Notes: generated by a model from the letters alone, not told the origin. DNA of 64,000 nucleotides from Actinoplanes xinjiangensis (GCF_003148685.1 NZ_QGGR01000007.1:248001-312000); one strand, 5' to 3'. Shown: positions 1 through 8,078, counted from the first letter of the stretch. Made by a program: numbers and translations.

Positions 1-130
1 CCGCCGCCGCGATGGCGTTGATGCTGGTCGTCGCATACCCGGACGTGGTGAACGTCGCTGTCGCGGCGGCGACGATACGGGCTCGGGTGGCGCGGGCCCG
101 CTCGGCCCGGCCGTCGGTTTTTCCGGTCAC
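1..130 (-). CDS. TetR-family regulator, N-terminal fragment (runs off the window)
   Basis: Reading from a GTG at 130 toward position 1, the frame stays open and gives about 43 residues that match the start of a TetR DNA-binding domain: an Arg/Ala-rich opening, then TRARIVAAATATFTTSGY and TTSINAIAAA, the usual first helix and start of the helix-turn-helix. The rest of the gene, with the ligand-binding domain, lies outside the window. It is divergent from the dehydrogenase-like gene at 172 across about 40 bp, so control of that gene and of itself is the natural inference. Family assignment is good; ligand unknown. Confidence 0.75.
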   Translation of the reverse strand, partial: MTGKTDGRAERARATRARIVAAATATFTTSGYATTSINAIAAA

Positions 131-171
131 AACGCTTGACTATAGCGGCACTACAAAAACATTCTTAGAGC
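131..171. promoter_or_regulatory. Divergent promoter region between tetR and the dehydrogenase-like gene
   Basis: This 41-bp gap is much richer in A/T than its surroundings. On the minus strand TATAGT (144-139) is a good -10 hexamer for the tetR fragment. On the plus strand TTGACT (136-141) could be a -35 element for the gene at 172, whose -10 would be poor. The two elements overlap, so one bound repressor could block both directions. Hexamers are seen; use as promoters is inferred. Confidence 0.4.
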
Positions 172-1155
172 ATGACTACAAAAACCCTGATCGTCGGCGG
201 GTACGGCGCGGTCGGCCGTGAAGCCGCCGCGGGGCTGGCCGGGCACACCGAGGTCGTCGTCGCCGGGCGGAACCCCGACCGGGCGAAACATGCCCATGCG
301 ATCCGCCTCGACCTGCGCGATCCGGCCCAGATCGACGCCGCGCTCGACGGGGTCGATGCCGTGCTGATGTGCGTCGAGACCGGCAACGCCCGCCTCGCCC
401 GCGCCTGCCTCGACCGCGGTATCGGCTACGCCGACATCACCGCCACCCCGTCGGTGATCGCCGAGTTGGAGAGGGTTCACGTCGCGGACGCACCCGCCGT
501 GCTCAGCGTCGGCATCGCTCCCGGCGTCACCAACCTGCTGGCCCGGCACGTCAGCGACCTCGCTCCCGGCGAGCCGGTCCGGATCGGGGTGCTGCTCGGC
601 TCGGGGGAGCGCCACGGCACCGCCGCCGTGGCCTGGACCGTCGACGGCCTCGGACAGGAACAGGGCTCCTGGACCGCCGACTTCCCGGCACCCTTCGGGC
701 GCCGGACCGTGCACCGGTTCCCCTTCTCCGACCAGCACACCCTCAAGCTGCCGGACGTGCGTACCGGATTGGCTCTCGACTCGCGGTCCTCGACCGCGCT
801 GCTCGGCGCCGCCAACCGCCCTGCCGTCGCGAGGTTCTTGAAGAGCCCGGCGATCAGGCCCCTCACCGACCGCCTCTTCGGCGGCCTCCACCTGGGGTCC
901 GACGGTTTCGCGGTGATCGCCGAGGCCGGTGGCGTCCGGGCGTCGTTCACCGGCCACGGTCAGAGCCGCGCCACCGGCCTGGTGGCCGCCCACGTGATCC
1001 GCCGCCTACCCGCGCTGAACCCCGGAGTCGCCCACCTCGAGGACCTCGTCGACCCCACCGAGTTTCTGACCGCCCTGACCGCCGACGGGTTCGAGCTGCA
1101 ACTCCCGCAGCACCTGAAGAACAGCCGCGACGTTGGGCCGATGCTCGGCCGATGA
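172..1155 (+). CDS. Saccharopine dehydrogenase-like NAD(P)-binding oxidoreductase
   Basis: The 327-residue protein opens with a Rossmann fold: VGGYGAVG near residues 8-15 is the dinucleotide-binding glycine loop, and VVAGRNPDRA about 20 residues later fits the second strand that reads the adenosine ribose. Then come DLRDPAQI and VDAVLMCVETGN, typical of the saccharopine dehydrogenase/homospermidine synthase-like N-domain. True saccharopine dehydrogenases have a longer catalytic part, and the substrate here cannot be read. The ATG at 172 is right after the divergent promoter. Its last 150 bp overlap the convergent lysR gene. A cytosolic, TetR-controlled reductase is likely; a role in lysine metabolism is only suggested by the neighbours. 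Confidence 0.7.
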   Translation: MTTKTLIVGGYGAVGREAAAGLAGHTEVVVAGRNPDRAKHAHAIRLDLRDPAQIDAALDGVDAVLMCVETGNARLARACLDRGIGYADITATPSVIAELERVHVADAPAVLSVGIAPGVTNLLARHVSDLAPGEPVRIGVLLGSGERHGTAAVAWTVDGLGQEQGSWTADFPAPFGRRTVHRFPFSDQHTLKLPDVRTGLALDSRSSTALLGAANRPAVARFLKSPAIRPLTDRLFGGLHLGSDGFAVIAEAGGVRASFTGHGQSRATGLVAAHVIRRLPALNPGVAHLEDLVDPTEFLTALTADGFELQLPQHLKNSRDVGPMLGR

Positions 1156-1983
1156 CCGGACCACCGCGACGATGTGCCGCTCGAAGGTCTCCACCAGTGG
1201 CAGCACGTCGAACCGCGACGGCCGCAGGCGCAGCATCAGTCCGGTGACCGTGCTGAGCCCGATCCCGGCCTCCACCAGCGCCAACGACACCGCGGTGTCG
1301 ACGACCTCGTGCCGCAGCACCGGCTCGATCCCGGCGCGCCGGCAGACGGTGCGGATCGCCAGGCCGTAGTGGGTGTTCTCGGGCGGCAGGATCCACCCGA
1401 GCGGCGCGCCGGTGCCGGCCAGGCTGACCGGTCCCGGCGGCAGCGACCCGCTCGGCGCGGCGAGCGCGAACCGTTCCCGGTGCAGCGGCATCACCCGCAG
1501 CGACGGATCCCGGCGGATCGGCACGTCCGGGTATTCCAGCCCTACCGCGAGATCGACGGTCCCCGAGGCGACCACGTCGTAGACGTCGTCGACGACCAGT
1601 TCCCGGCTGCGCACGACGAGATCGGGATGACGGTGCGCGACCCGGGCCAGCATCACCGGGAGGATCTCGGCGGCCGCGGTGGCGAACAGCGCCATCTGCA
1701 GCTCCCCGGCGACGCGGCCGGCGCTGCGTTCGAGGGCGGCCGTGGCGGCGGCCTCGATGTCGAGGATCTGCTGGGCGTGCCCGGCGAACGCGAGCCCGGC
1801 GTCGGTGAGTTCGACACGCCGCCCGACCCGCCGCAGCAGGGGCACACCGGCGGCGCGTTCCAGGGCGCTGAGCTGCTGGGAGATGGCCCCGGCGGTGTAT
1901 CCGAGCGCGGCGGCGGCCGCGGTGACCGTGCCGCGGCGGCGCAACTCGACGAGCGACCGCAGCTGCACGCTCGTCCAGTCCAT
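1006..1983 (-). CDS. LysR-family transcriptional regulator
   Basis: A 325-residue LysR protein. The N-terminal winged helix-turn-helix is clear (LRSLVELRRRGTVTAAAAAL, then the recognition region AISQQLSALERAAGVPLL), followed by a linker helix and an effector-binding domain from about residue 90. It is divergent from the FAD oxidase gene at 2056 across 72 bp, the classic position for a LysR activator of a catabolic operon. The conserved fold seems to end near VLQVLRELQLEP; the last 25-30 residues lie inside the antisense of the gene at 172-1155 and may be a read-on tail. The effector is unknown; lysine, pipecolate or 2-aminoadipate would fit the operon. Confidence 0.88.
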   Translation of the reverse strand: MDWTSVQLRSLVELRRRGTVTAAAAALGYTAGAISQQLSALERAAGVPLLRRVGRRVELTDAGLAFAGHAQQILDIEAAATAALERSAGRVAGELQMALFATAAAEILPVMLARVAHRHPDLVVRSRELVVDDVYDVVASGTVDLAVGLEYPDVPIRRDPSLRVMPLHRERFALAAPSGSLPPGPVSLAGTGAPLGWILPPENTHYGLAIRTVCRRAGIEPVLRHEVVDTAVSLALVEAGIGLSTVTGLMLRLRPSRFDVLPLVETFERHIVAVVRSSAEHRPNVAAVLQVLRELQLEPVGGQGGQKLGGVDEVLEVGDSGVQRG

Positions 1984-2055
1984 ATAGAAAACCTAAAGGA
2001 TTTCGTCGGCAGATCAGGAATAGACGTCAACGAAGACCGCGGCCGACCATGAGAC
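1984..2055. promoter_or_regulatory. lysR/FAD-oxidase intergenic region with candidate LysR site
   Basis: The 72-bp divergent spacer holds an imperfect A/T-rich dyad at 1988-2003 (AAAACC, four bases, GGATTT), the kind of element LysR proteins use. It sits right against the lysR start codon, so binding there would fit negative autoregulation plus activation of the operon. No convincing -35/-10 pair was found. Confidence 0.35.
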
Positions 2056-3186
2056 ATGGGCAAGGTCGTGATCATCGGCGGCGGTGCGATCGGCACCAGC
2101 ATCGCCTTCCATCTGGCCGAGGCGGGGGTACGCGACGTCGTGCTCCTCGAACGCGGCGAACTCGGCGCCGGGTCCACGTGCAGGGCCGCCGGTGGTGTCC
2201 GTGCGCAGTTCTCCGACCGGATCAACATCGAGCTGGGCGCCCGCAGTCTGGAGGCGTTCGGGCGGTTCGCCGGGCGCCCGGGCCAGGAGATCGACCTGCA
2301 CCGGGTCGGTTATCTCTTCCTTCTGTCCACCCCCGAGGACGTCACGTCGTTCGAGGAGGACGTCAAGCTCCAGAACGAGCTGGGCGTCGGCAGCCGCATG
2401 ATCGACGTCGCCGAGGCGAAGGCGCTGTCGCCGCTGATCAACACTGACGGGCTGCTGGCCGCCGCCTGGTCACCCGACGACGGGCACTGCACGCCGGAGT
2501 CGGTGGTGCTCGGTTACGCCTCGGGCGCCCGGCGGCACGGCGCGACCGTGCGGACCGGGGTGACGGTCACCGGCATGGACACGGCCGGCGGCGAGGTCCG
2601 TACCGTGCACACCGACCGCGGCCCGATCGAGGCCGACGCGGTGATCTGCGCGGCCGGGGCCTGGTCGGCGGCGGTCGGCGCGATGGCCGGCGTCGATCTG
2701 CCGGTCACCCCGCTGCGCCGGCAGATCATCTTCACCGAGCCGATGCCGGAGCTGACCGGCGTCGTGCCGTTCACCATCGACTTCTCTTCGACCTTCTATT
2801 TCCACCGGGAGGGACGTGGTCTGCTGATGGGCATGTCCGACCCGGAGCAGGAACCCGGCTTCCACCTCGACTACTCCGACGCCTGGCTGCCCCGTTTCGG
2901 CGCGGCCATGGGGCGCCGGGCGCCGGGCCTGCTCGACGTCGGCCTGCGCAACGGCTGGGCCGGGCTGTACGAGGTCACCCCCGACCACAACGCGATCATC
3001 GGCCGGTCGGCGAACCTGCTGTACGCCACCGGGTTCTCCGGCCACGGCTTCCTCCAGGCGCCGGCGGTCGGCGAGGTGATCCGCGACCTCTACCTGGACC
3101 GGACCCCGTTCGTCGACGTGTCCCCGCTGTCCACCGACCGTTTCGCTCTCGGCGCCGAGGGCCGCCCCGAGACGCACATCGTCTGA
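2056..3186 (+). CDS. FAD-dependent amine oxidase of the DAO family (pipecolate/sarcosine-oxidase-like)
   Basis: 376 residues. The N-terminus VVIIGGGAIGTSIAFHLA is a textbook FAD-binding beta-alpha-beta fold, followed by the acidic strand end LLERGELGAGST. The late YATGFSGHGFLQAPAVGEV block is the second FAD-contacting region of the D-amino-acid/sarcosine oxidase fold. It is the first gene of a tight operon (9 bp to the HglS-like gene). With HglS and AmaB downstream, the best functional guess is oxidation of a cyclic or secondary amine such as L-pipecolate (AmaA role) to piperideine-6-carboxylate. A sarcosine or D-amino-acid oxidase role is an alternative. Family sure, substrate inferred. Confidence 0.85.
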   Translation: MGKVVIIGGGAIGTSIAFHLAEAGVRDVVLLERGELGAGSTCRAAGGVRAQFSDRINIELGARSLEAFGRFAGRPGQEIDLHRVGYLFLLSTPEDVTSFEEDVKLQNELGVGSRMIDVAEAKALSPLINTDGLLAAAWSPDDGHCTPESVVLGYASGARRHGATVRTGVTVTGMDTAGGEVRTVHTDRGPIEADAVICAAGAWSAAVGAMAGVDLPVTPLRRQIIFTEPMPELTGVVPFTIDFSSTFYFHREGRGLLMGMSDPEQEPGFHLDYSDAWLPRFGAAMGRRAPGLLDVGLRNGWAGLYEVTPDHNAIIGRSANLLYATGFSGHGFLQAPAVGEVIRDLYLDRTPFVDVSPLSTDRFALGAEGRPETHIV

Positions 3187-3195
3187 GAGGACCTG

Positions 3196-4593
3196 ATGAG
3201 CACGATCGCCCCCTGGCAACTGCGGGCCGCCTTCGCCCGGCGCCTCTCCACGATGTACGGACGTGAGGTGCCCGCCTACCAGACTCTCGTCCAGGTCTCC
3301 GAGGAGGTGAATCGCGACGTCGTCAGCCGGGAGGGTGACCGGGCGCAACGGCTCGGCACCATCGACCGGATCACCGCCGAACGGCACGGTGCCATCCGCG
3401 TCGGCACCCCGGCCGAGCTGGCCCAGGTCGCCCGGATCTTCGGGGCGCTCGGCATGCGCCCGGTCGGCTTCTACGACCTGCGGGAGGCCGCGAAGAGCGC
3501 CGTCCCGGTGATCTCCACGGCCTTCCGCCCGGTCGACGCCGACGAGCTGGCCCGCAACCCGTTCCGGGTCTTCACCTCGATGCTGACGCCGGCCGACCCG
3601 CGGTTCTTCAGCCCCGGCCTGCGTACCCGCCTGGAGACGTTCCTCGCAGCCCGTGAACTGTTCGGTCCCGAACTGCTCGGCCTCGCCGACCGTGCCGAAG
3701 CCGAACACGGCCTGCCCGCCGACGACGCCGAACGGTTCCTCGACCTCGCTGTCCAGGCCTTCGAACTCTCACCGGAACCCGTCGACCGCGCCTGGTACGC
3801 CGAACTCGAGGCGGTGTCCGCCGTCGCCGCCGACATCGGCGGAGTGCGCAGCACCCACATCAACCACCTCACCCCGCGCGTGCTCGACATCGACGAGCTC
3901 TACCGGCGGATGACCGGCCGCGGCATCGAGATGATCGACGCCATCCAGGGCCCGCCCCGCTGGCGCGGCCCCGACGTCCTGCTGCGCCAGACGTCCTTCC
4001 GCGCCCTCGCCGAACCCCGCGCCCTGCGCGAGCCCGACGGCACGATCACCACCGGTGCCCTGCGCGTCCGGTTCGGCGAGGTCGAGGCACGCGGCGTCGC
4101 CCTCACCCCGAAAGGCCGATCACGGTACGACACACTGCTCACCGAGATCGACCAGAGGTCGGCCGGCAGTCCCGGGCGCAGCCGCGCGGACGTGGCCGTC
4201 GAGGTCTGGGAGCAGGGCCTGCCGGACACCGAAGCCGGCCTCCGTGAGCAGGACCTCGCGTACTTCACCTACACGGCCGCTGCCGGCCGGCCCGGTGGCG
4301 TACCCCCGGAAAGCCTCTCCGACCTGGTCGAACAGGGCTGGGTGACGGCCACCCCGATCGTCTACGAGGACTTCCTGCCCCGCTCGGCCGCCGGGATCTT
4401 CCAGTCCAACCTCGGCAGCGAGGGCAGCCGCGACACCCGGGCCACGGGCGTCGGCTACGACCAGGACTGGCTCGCCGGGGCGATCGGCAGAGACATCCAC
4501 AACCCCTTCCATCTGTACGCACGGGAGCAGACCGCCTCCATCGAGACGGCCGCCGCGACCCTGCACCTGACGACGCTGAAGGACATCCCATGA
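3196..4593 (+). CDS. hglS: 2-oxoadipate dioxygenase/decarboxylase (2-hydroxyglutarate synthase), DUF1338/YdcJ family
   Basis: 465 residues, the usual length of HglS, the Fe(II) enzyme shown in Pseudomonas putida to turn 2-oxoadipate plus O2 into D-2-hydroxyglutarate and CO2. Residues expected from that enzyme are present: His64 and Arg68 in AERHGAIRVG, a second His in THINH (221/224), and Glu295 in FGEVEARGVALTP. GAGAGG just before the ATG is the ribosome site. The stop overlaps the start of the AmaB-like gene (ATGA), so translation is coupled. Its place between an FAD amine oxidase and a piperideine-6-carboxylate dehydrogenase supports lysine catabolism. Residue matching is from memory of the family. 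Confidence 0.85.
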   Translation: MSTIAPWQLRAAFARRLSTMYGREVPAYQTLVQVSEEVNRDVVSREGDRAQRLGTIDRITAERHGAIRVGTPAELAQVARIFGALGMRPVGFYDLREAAKSAVPVISTAFRPVDADELARNPFRVFTSMLTPADPRFFSPGLRTRLETFLAARELFGPELLGLADRAEAEHGLPADDAERFLDLAVQAFELSPEPVDRAWYAELEAVSAVAADIGGVRSTHINHLTPRVLDIDELYRRMTGRGIEMIDAIQGPPRWRGPDVLLRQTSFRALAEPRALREPDGTITTGALRVRFGEVEARGVALTPKGRSRYDTLLTEIDQRSAGSPGRSRADVAVEVWEQGLPDTEAGLREQDLAYFTYTAAAGRPGGVPPESLSDLVEQGWVTATPIVYEDFLPRSAAGIFQSNLGSEGSRDTRATGVGYDQDWLAGAIGRDIHNPFHLYAREQTASIETAAATLHLTTLKDIP

Positions 4594-6104
4594 GCTTCCT
4601 GCCGACCACCCTGCAGCTGCGCGACCGTGCCCAGGGCGCCCTCGACCGGATCGGGGTGACCGTGCCCGTGGGCGACGACCTCCCCGCGCGGTCCCCGATC
4701 ACCGGCGAGCAGCTGTTCGGGCTGCGGGCCACCACCGCCGAGGAGGCGGAGCGGGCGATCGGCGAGGCCGCGGAGGCGTTCCGCACGTGGCGTACCACGC
4801 CCGCGCCGGCCCGTGGCGACCTCGTGCGCACGCTGGGCGAACTCCTGCGTACCCATAAATCCGACCTCGCCGACCTGATCACCATCGAAGCCGGGAAGAT
4901 CCGCTCCGAGGCGCTCGGCGAGGTCCAGGAGATGATCGACATCTGTGAGTTCGCCGTCGGACTGTCACGGCAGCTCTACGGCCGTACGATCGCCTCGGAA
5001 AGGCCCGGCCACCGCCTCGCCGAGACCTGGCATCCGCTCGGTGTGGTCGGAGTGATCTCGGCCTTCAACTTCCCCGCGGCCGTCTGGTCGTGGAACACGG
5101 CCGTGGCGCTGGTCTGCGGCGACGCCGTCGTGTGGAAGCCCAGCGAACTGACCCCGCTGGTCTCGCTCGCCGCCAGTCGCCTGCTGGACCGCGCGATCGA
5201 GCAGGTGGGCGCACCCCGTGAGCTGCACCGGCTGCTGCTCGCCGGCCGCGCCGTCGGCGAGCGGCTCGTCGACGACCCGCGGGTGGCCCTGGTCAGCGCC
5301 ACCGGCTCCACCCGGATGGGCCGCGAGGTCGCCCCGCGGGTCGCCGCCCGCTTCGGCCGGGTCCTGCTGGAGCTCGGCGGCAACAACGCGACGGTGGTGG
5401 CACCCTCCGCCGACCTGGACCTCGCGTTGCAGGGCATCGTGTTCGCCGCCGCCGGAACCGCCGGCCAGCGCTGCACCACCCTGCGCCGTCTCATCGTGCA
5501 CCGCGACGTCGCCGACCAACTGGTCGAGAAGCTGGCCACCGTCTACGGCCGGCTGCCGATCGGCGATCCGTTCGAGGACGCCACCCTGGTCGGCCCCCTG
5601 ATCACCGACGCGGCCGCGGACGCCATGACCGCCGCCCTGGAGCGCGCCCAGGCCGACGGCGGCAAGATCGTCGCCGGTGGCCGCCGCCTGGACACGGTGG
5701 GCGGCGCCTACGTCGAACCGGCGATCGTGCGGATGCCCCGCCAGTCCGGCATCGTCCGTGAGGAGACCTTCGCGCCGATCCTGTACGTGCTCACCTACGA
5801 CAGGTTCGAGGAGGCGGTGGCCCTGCACAACGACGTGCCGCAGGGCCTGTCGTCGTCGATCTTCACCCGGGACCAGCAGGAGGCCGAACGTTTCCTGGCC
5901 GCGGACGGCTCCGACTGCGGCATCGCCAACGTCAACATCGGCACGTCCGGCGCCGAGATCGGCGGAGCCTTCGGGGGCGAGAAGGAGACCGGCGGCGGCC
6001 GTGAGTCGGGCTCGGACGCGTGGCGTGCCTACATGCGCCGGGCCACCAACACCGTCAACTACTCGAGCACCCTGGCCCTGGCCCAGAACGTCAGCTTCCT
6101 CTGA
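4590..6104 (+). CDS. amaB: Piperideine-6-carboxylate / 2-aminoadipate semialdehyde dehydrogenase (ALDH7 family)
   Basis: 504 residues, an aldehyde dehydrogenase. The catalytic cysteine is Cys295 in GQRCTT and the general base is Glu261 in LLELGGNN. The C-terminal block GGEKETGGGRESGSDAW followed by YMRR is the hallmark of the antiquitin (ALDH7A1)/AmaB group rather than of general ALDHs. AmaB oxidises the semialdehyde in equilibrium with piperideine-6-carboxylate to 2-aminoadipate. The 4-bp ATGA overlap with hglS ties the two together. An aminotransferase from 2-aminoadipate to 2-oxoadipate is not in the window and must be supplied elsewhere. Confidence 0.9.
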   Translation: MSFLPTTLQLRDRAQGALDRIGVTVPVGDDLPARSPITGEQLFGLRATTAEEAERAIGEAAEAFRTWRTTPAPARGDLVRTLGELLRTHKSDLADLITIEAGKIRSEALGEVQEMIDICEFAVGLSRQLYGRTIASERPGHRLAETWHPLGVVGVISAFNFPAAVWSWNTAVALVCGDAVVWKPSELTPLVSLAASRLLDRAIEQVGAPRELHRLLLAGRAVGERLVDDPRVALVSATGSTRMGREVAPRVAARFGRVLLELGGNNATVVAPSADLDLALQGIVFAAAGTAGQRCTTLRRLIVHRDVADQLVEKLATVYGRLPIGDPFEDATLVGPLITDAAADAMTAALERAQADGGKIVAGGRRLDTVGGAYVEPAIVRMPRQSGIVREETFAPILYVLTYDRFEEAVALHNDVPQGLSSSIFTRDQQEAERFLAADGSDCGIANVNIGTSGAEIGGAFGGEKETGGGRESGSDAWRAYMRRATNTVNYSSTLALAQNVSFL

Positions 6105-6147
6105 CACCGCAGACCCGGCTCAGCTGGCCTCGGCGGGACACCCCAGA

Positions 6148-6174
6148 AAAACTAGGTCCAAAGAACTAGATTTT
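6148..6174. promoter_or_regulatory. CTAG-containing inverted repeat after amaB
   Basis: AAAACTAG and CTAGATTTT form an inverted repeat with a 10-bp spacer, 44 bp after the amaB stop. CTAG is rare in such GC-rich DNA and occurs twice here. It may be a weak terminator for the catabolic operon or an operator for what follows. Confidence 0.35.
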
Positions 6175-6203
6175 CTGTTGCGGTGTGGGTAACGTATCCG
6201 GTG

Positions 6204-6700
6204 TTGACAACGAGAGATCGTCGAAAACGCAGACGACGTGCTGAGCGTCAAGCAGGGCCCGGATCATCGTGGCTCGCTCAGCATCCGCGATGGAGGCCGA
6301 CCTCCGTCGCCCAGAAATTCGGTAAGGGAAGTGGTAAGTGAAGACCCTGACGTAGTTCCAGGTCGGGGCAGTCAGGGAGCTGATGTGGTGTTCGGGGCTC
6401 CCTGGTCAGAACAGTTCGTCGCACGTGTGGGGGCCATGAAGTCGCGTGGGGTCTCCATGCCGGCGGACAGCAACACAGGATTGCAGGAAGAAGTAGAGGA
6501 AAGGGAGGGCTCAACACCGTTGGATCGCCCGCTACCAGGTCGAGTTCGGGCCCAGGAGCGGACACCGTAGTTGCCTTTGATTGAGAGGTGGTCTCCGGTC
6601 ACGCTTATGCGATCCCCGCACCTCACGTCGTCCCTGACGACGCGTGCGGAAACGAGAAAACCGATGAATCTTTCGGTAGATGGTGTTTGACCCGTAACCC
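6204..6700 (+). other. Hairpin-rich non-coding region, candidate structured RNA
   Basis: This is the main part of a 645-bp gap without a convincing gene. The one long open frame (110 codons from 6238) has mixed third-position bases, unlike neighbouring genes, and no recognisable protein. The DNA contains a series of clean stems: a 9-bp perfect pair 6239-6247/6275-6283, GGAGG-CCGA-CCTCC at 6292-6305, an 8-bp perfect pair 6373-6380/6397-6404, and a 7-bp stem with a 3-base loop at 6626-6642. A TTGACA hexamer is at 6204-6209 without a good -10. It could be a small RNA, a long structured leader of the gene at 6750, or a decayed element. Strand + is assumed from the downstream terminator-like hairpin. 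Confidence 0.35.
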
Positions 6701-6701
6701 T

Positions 6702-6729
6702 GGGCCCCGGCGCTTGTGCGCCGGGGCCC
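6702..6729 (+). terminator. Strong GC hairpin (terminator or leader attenuator)
   Basis: A 12-bp perfect stem, GGGCCCCGGCGC / GCGCCGGGGCCC, with a TTGT loop, ending 20 bp before the ATG at 6750. No U-run follows, which is common in actinomycete terminators. It either ends a transcript from the structured region or works in the leader of the MerR-like gene. Confidence 0.6.
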
Positions 6730-6749
6730 TCGTCGCGCGAAAGGTCCAT

Positions 6750-7070
6750 ATGGCACGTTCGGAAGCCATGCTTGATGACGATGACTACCCCGCCTACACG
6801 ATGGGCCGCGCCGCGGAGATCGTCGGCACCTCGCAGGAGTTCCTGCGCCGGCTCGACGAGGCGAAGCTGTTCACCCCGTTCCGCTCCGCCGGTGGCCACC
6901 GGCGCTACTCCCGCTACCAGCTGCGCCTCGCTGTGCGGGCCCGGGAGATGGTCGACGCCGGCACCGCCCTGGAGGCGGCCTGCCGGATAATCATCCTCGA
7001 GGATCAACTCGAGGAGGCGCTCGAGGAGAACCGCAGGATTCAGCGCGAACAGTCGGCAGAATCCGCCTGA
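6750..7070 (+). CDS. Small MerR-type helix-turn-helix protein
   Basis: 106 residues. The fold YTMGRAAEIVGTSQEFLRRLDE, then FRSAGGHRRYSRYQLRLA, is the MerR winged helix-turn-helix, and the Arg-Tyr pair in the wing is kept. The C-terminus (ILEDQLEEALEENRRIQREQ) should be a short coiled coil for dimerisation, with no room for a ligand or metal domain and no cysteines. The frame is open further upstream, but GAAAGG at 6738-6743 and the start of conserved sequence favour the ATG at 6750. Similar small proteins are common in actinomycetes; targets unknown. Confidence 0.85.
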   Translation: MARSEAMLDDDDYPAYTMGRAAEIVGTSQEFLRRLDEAKLFTPFRSAGGHRRYSRYQLRLAVRAREMVDAGTALEAACRIIILEDQLEEALEENRRIQREQSAESA

Positions 7071-7081
7071 CCCCGACAGCT

Positions 7082-7111
7082 ACGGTCCTTTCCCAGCAGG
7101 GGAGGGGCCGT
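7082..7111 (+). terminator. Terminator of the MerR-type gene
   Basis: A 13-bp stem with three G-T wobbles (82-94 with 99-111 of the 7000s) around an AGCA loop, 11 bp after the stop codon, followed by a T-containing stretch. Confidence 0.6.
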
Positions 7112-7208
7112 TCGTCGTTTCCGGCGCCGGCCGTGCCGTCCCCGCGACGGCGGCCGGCGCGGCGATCGACATCGCCGTTACCGTGTCCGGGGACCGGGGG
7201 AGGACCGC

Positions 7209-8078
7209 ATGGTGGGAGCACAGGCGCCGGATTGGGTGCTCAACGGCGAACCGGAGCCGCCGGTGCTGTGGGCGGCCGTGTATTTGGACGAGGCCGACCT
7301 CGCGATCGCGCAGCTGTGGCACGACACGGCCGAGGCGGCGCTCGGGCCGATGGTCCGGCCGGCCGGGGCGCCCCGGATGCGGCGCAGCCACGGCGGTCGG
7401 CACGGGGTGACGGTGCGGCGCCGCTCGTGGGCGGACATGATGCATCCGAGCCTGGAGAGCGCCTGGGCGACCTGGGGTTACGGCGACGAGCGGCCACACG
7501 GGCCGGTCGAGCACGTCCGGCTCGGCGCCTGGCGGCATGACGGACCGTACCTCCAGCTCACCCTCAGCGCGGGGCTCGTCGACGCGTCGGCCATGCCGGC
7601 GCTCGCCGACGCCGTGGTCGACGTGGTCCGCACGGTCGGCGACCGGGCCGACCTCGGGTACGGCGAGATCGCCGACCGGGTCCGGATGGGACCGTCGACC
7701 GATCTGGACTGGGCGCTGCGGCGCTCGGATGAGGACAGTCTCCGCGACAGCCGCCGCCACCTGCGCGGATACGGCTGGGTGACGGTCTGCCCGGCGGCGA
7801 TCGCGTCAGCCCTCGGCGGGGCGGCGGTGATGCGCGACAGCGGCGCGTTCACCGAGGTCGTCGAGTTGGCGCCGGGTGGCCTGCTGCTGCGGGCCACCCG
7901 GACGACCTTCGACTACGACGACGCCGCGGTACGCCGTGTCTTCGAGGCGCTGCGCCCGGTTCTCCCGCCGGGACGGCCGGAGCAGCCGGCGTACGAGACG
8001 CTGCCGCACCTGGTGATCGAGGACGCGGTGATGGAGGACGCGGGTCTCACAGTGGTCCCAGAGCCTCCTCCGGTGTGA
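7209..8078 (+). CDS. Hypothetical protein, possibly immunity-like (DUF3396-type)
   Basis: 289 residues, soluble, no signal peptide or membrane segment, with codon use like the surrounding genes. It has Trp-rich strands (LWAAVYLDEADLAIAQLW) and late segments LRGYGWVTVCPAAIASALGG and VVELAPGGLLLRATR that recall the two-layer fold of DUF3396 immunity-like proteins. I cannot confirm that family by eye. It starts with ATG at 7209 after a GGGGGAGGAC ribosome site, stands alone, and its last 32 bp overlap the convergent hemerythrin gene. No toxin partner is visible nearby. Confidence 0.6.
   Translation: MVGAQAPDWVLNGEPEPPVLWAAVYLDEADLAIAQLWHDTAEAALGPMVRPAGAPRMRRSHGGRHGVTVRRRSWADMMHPSLESAWATWGYGDERPHGPVEHVRLGAWRHDGPYLQLTLSAGLVDASAMPALADAVVDVVRTVGDRADLGYGEIADRVRMGPSTDLDWALRRSDEDSLRDSRRHLRGYGWVTVCPAAIASALGGAAVMRDSGAFTEVVELAPGGLLLRATRTTFDYDDAAVRRVFEALRPVLPPGRPEQPAYETLPHLVIEDAVMEDAGLTVVPEPPPV

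Noticed and set aside
6238..6570. 110-codon frame in the non-coding region
   Set aside because: Third positions are mixed, no ribosome site and no recognisable domain; hairpins explain the region better.
6204..6729. tmRNA, SRP RNA or RNase P RNA
   Set aside because: No tag-peptide frame, no conserved SRP tetraloop domain and no RNase P core motifs could be found.
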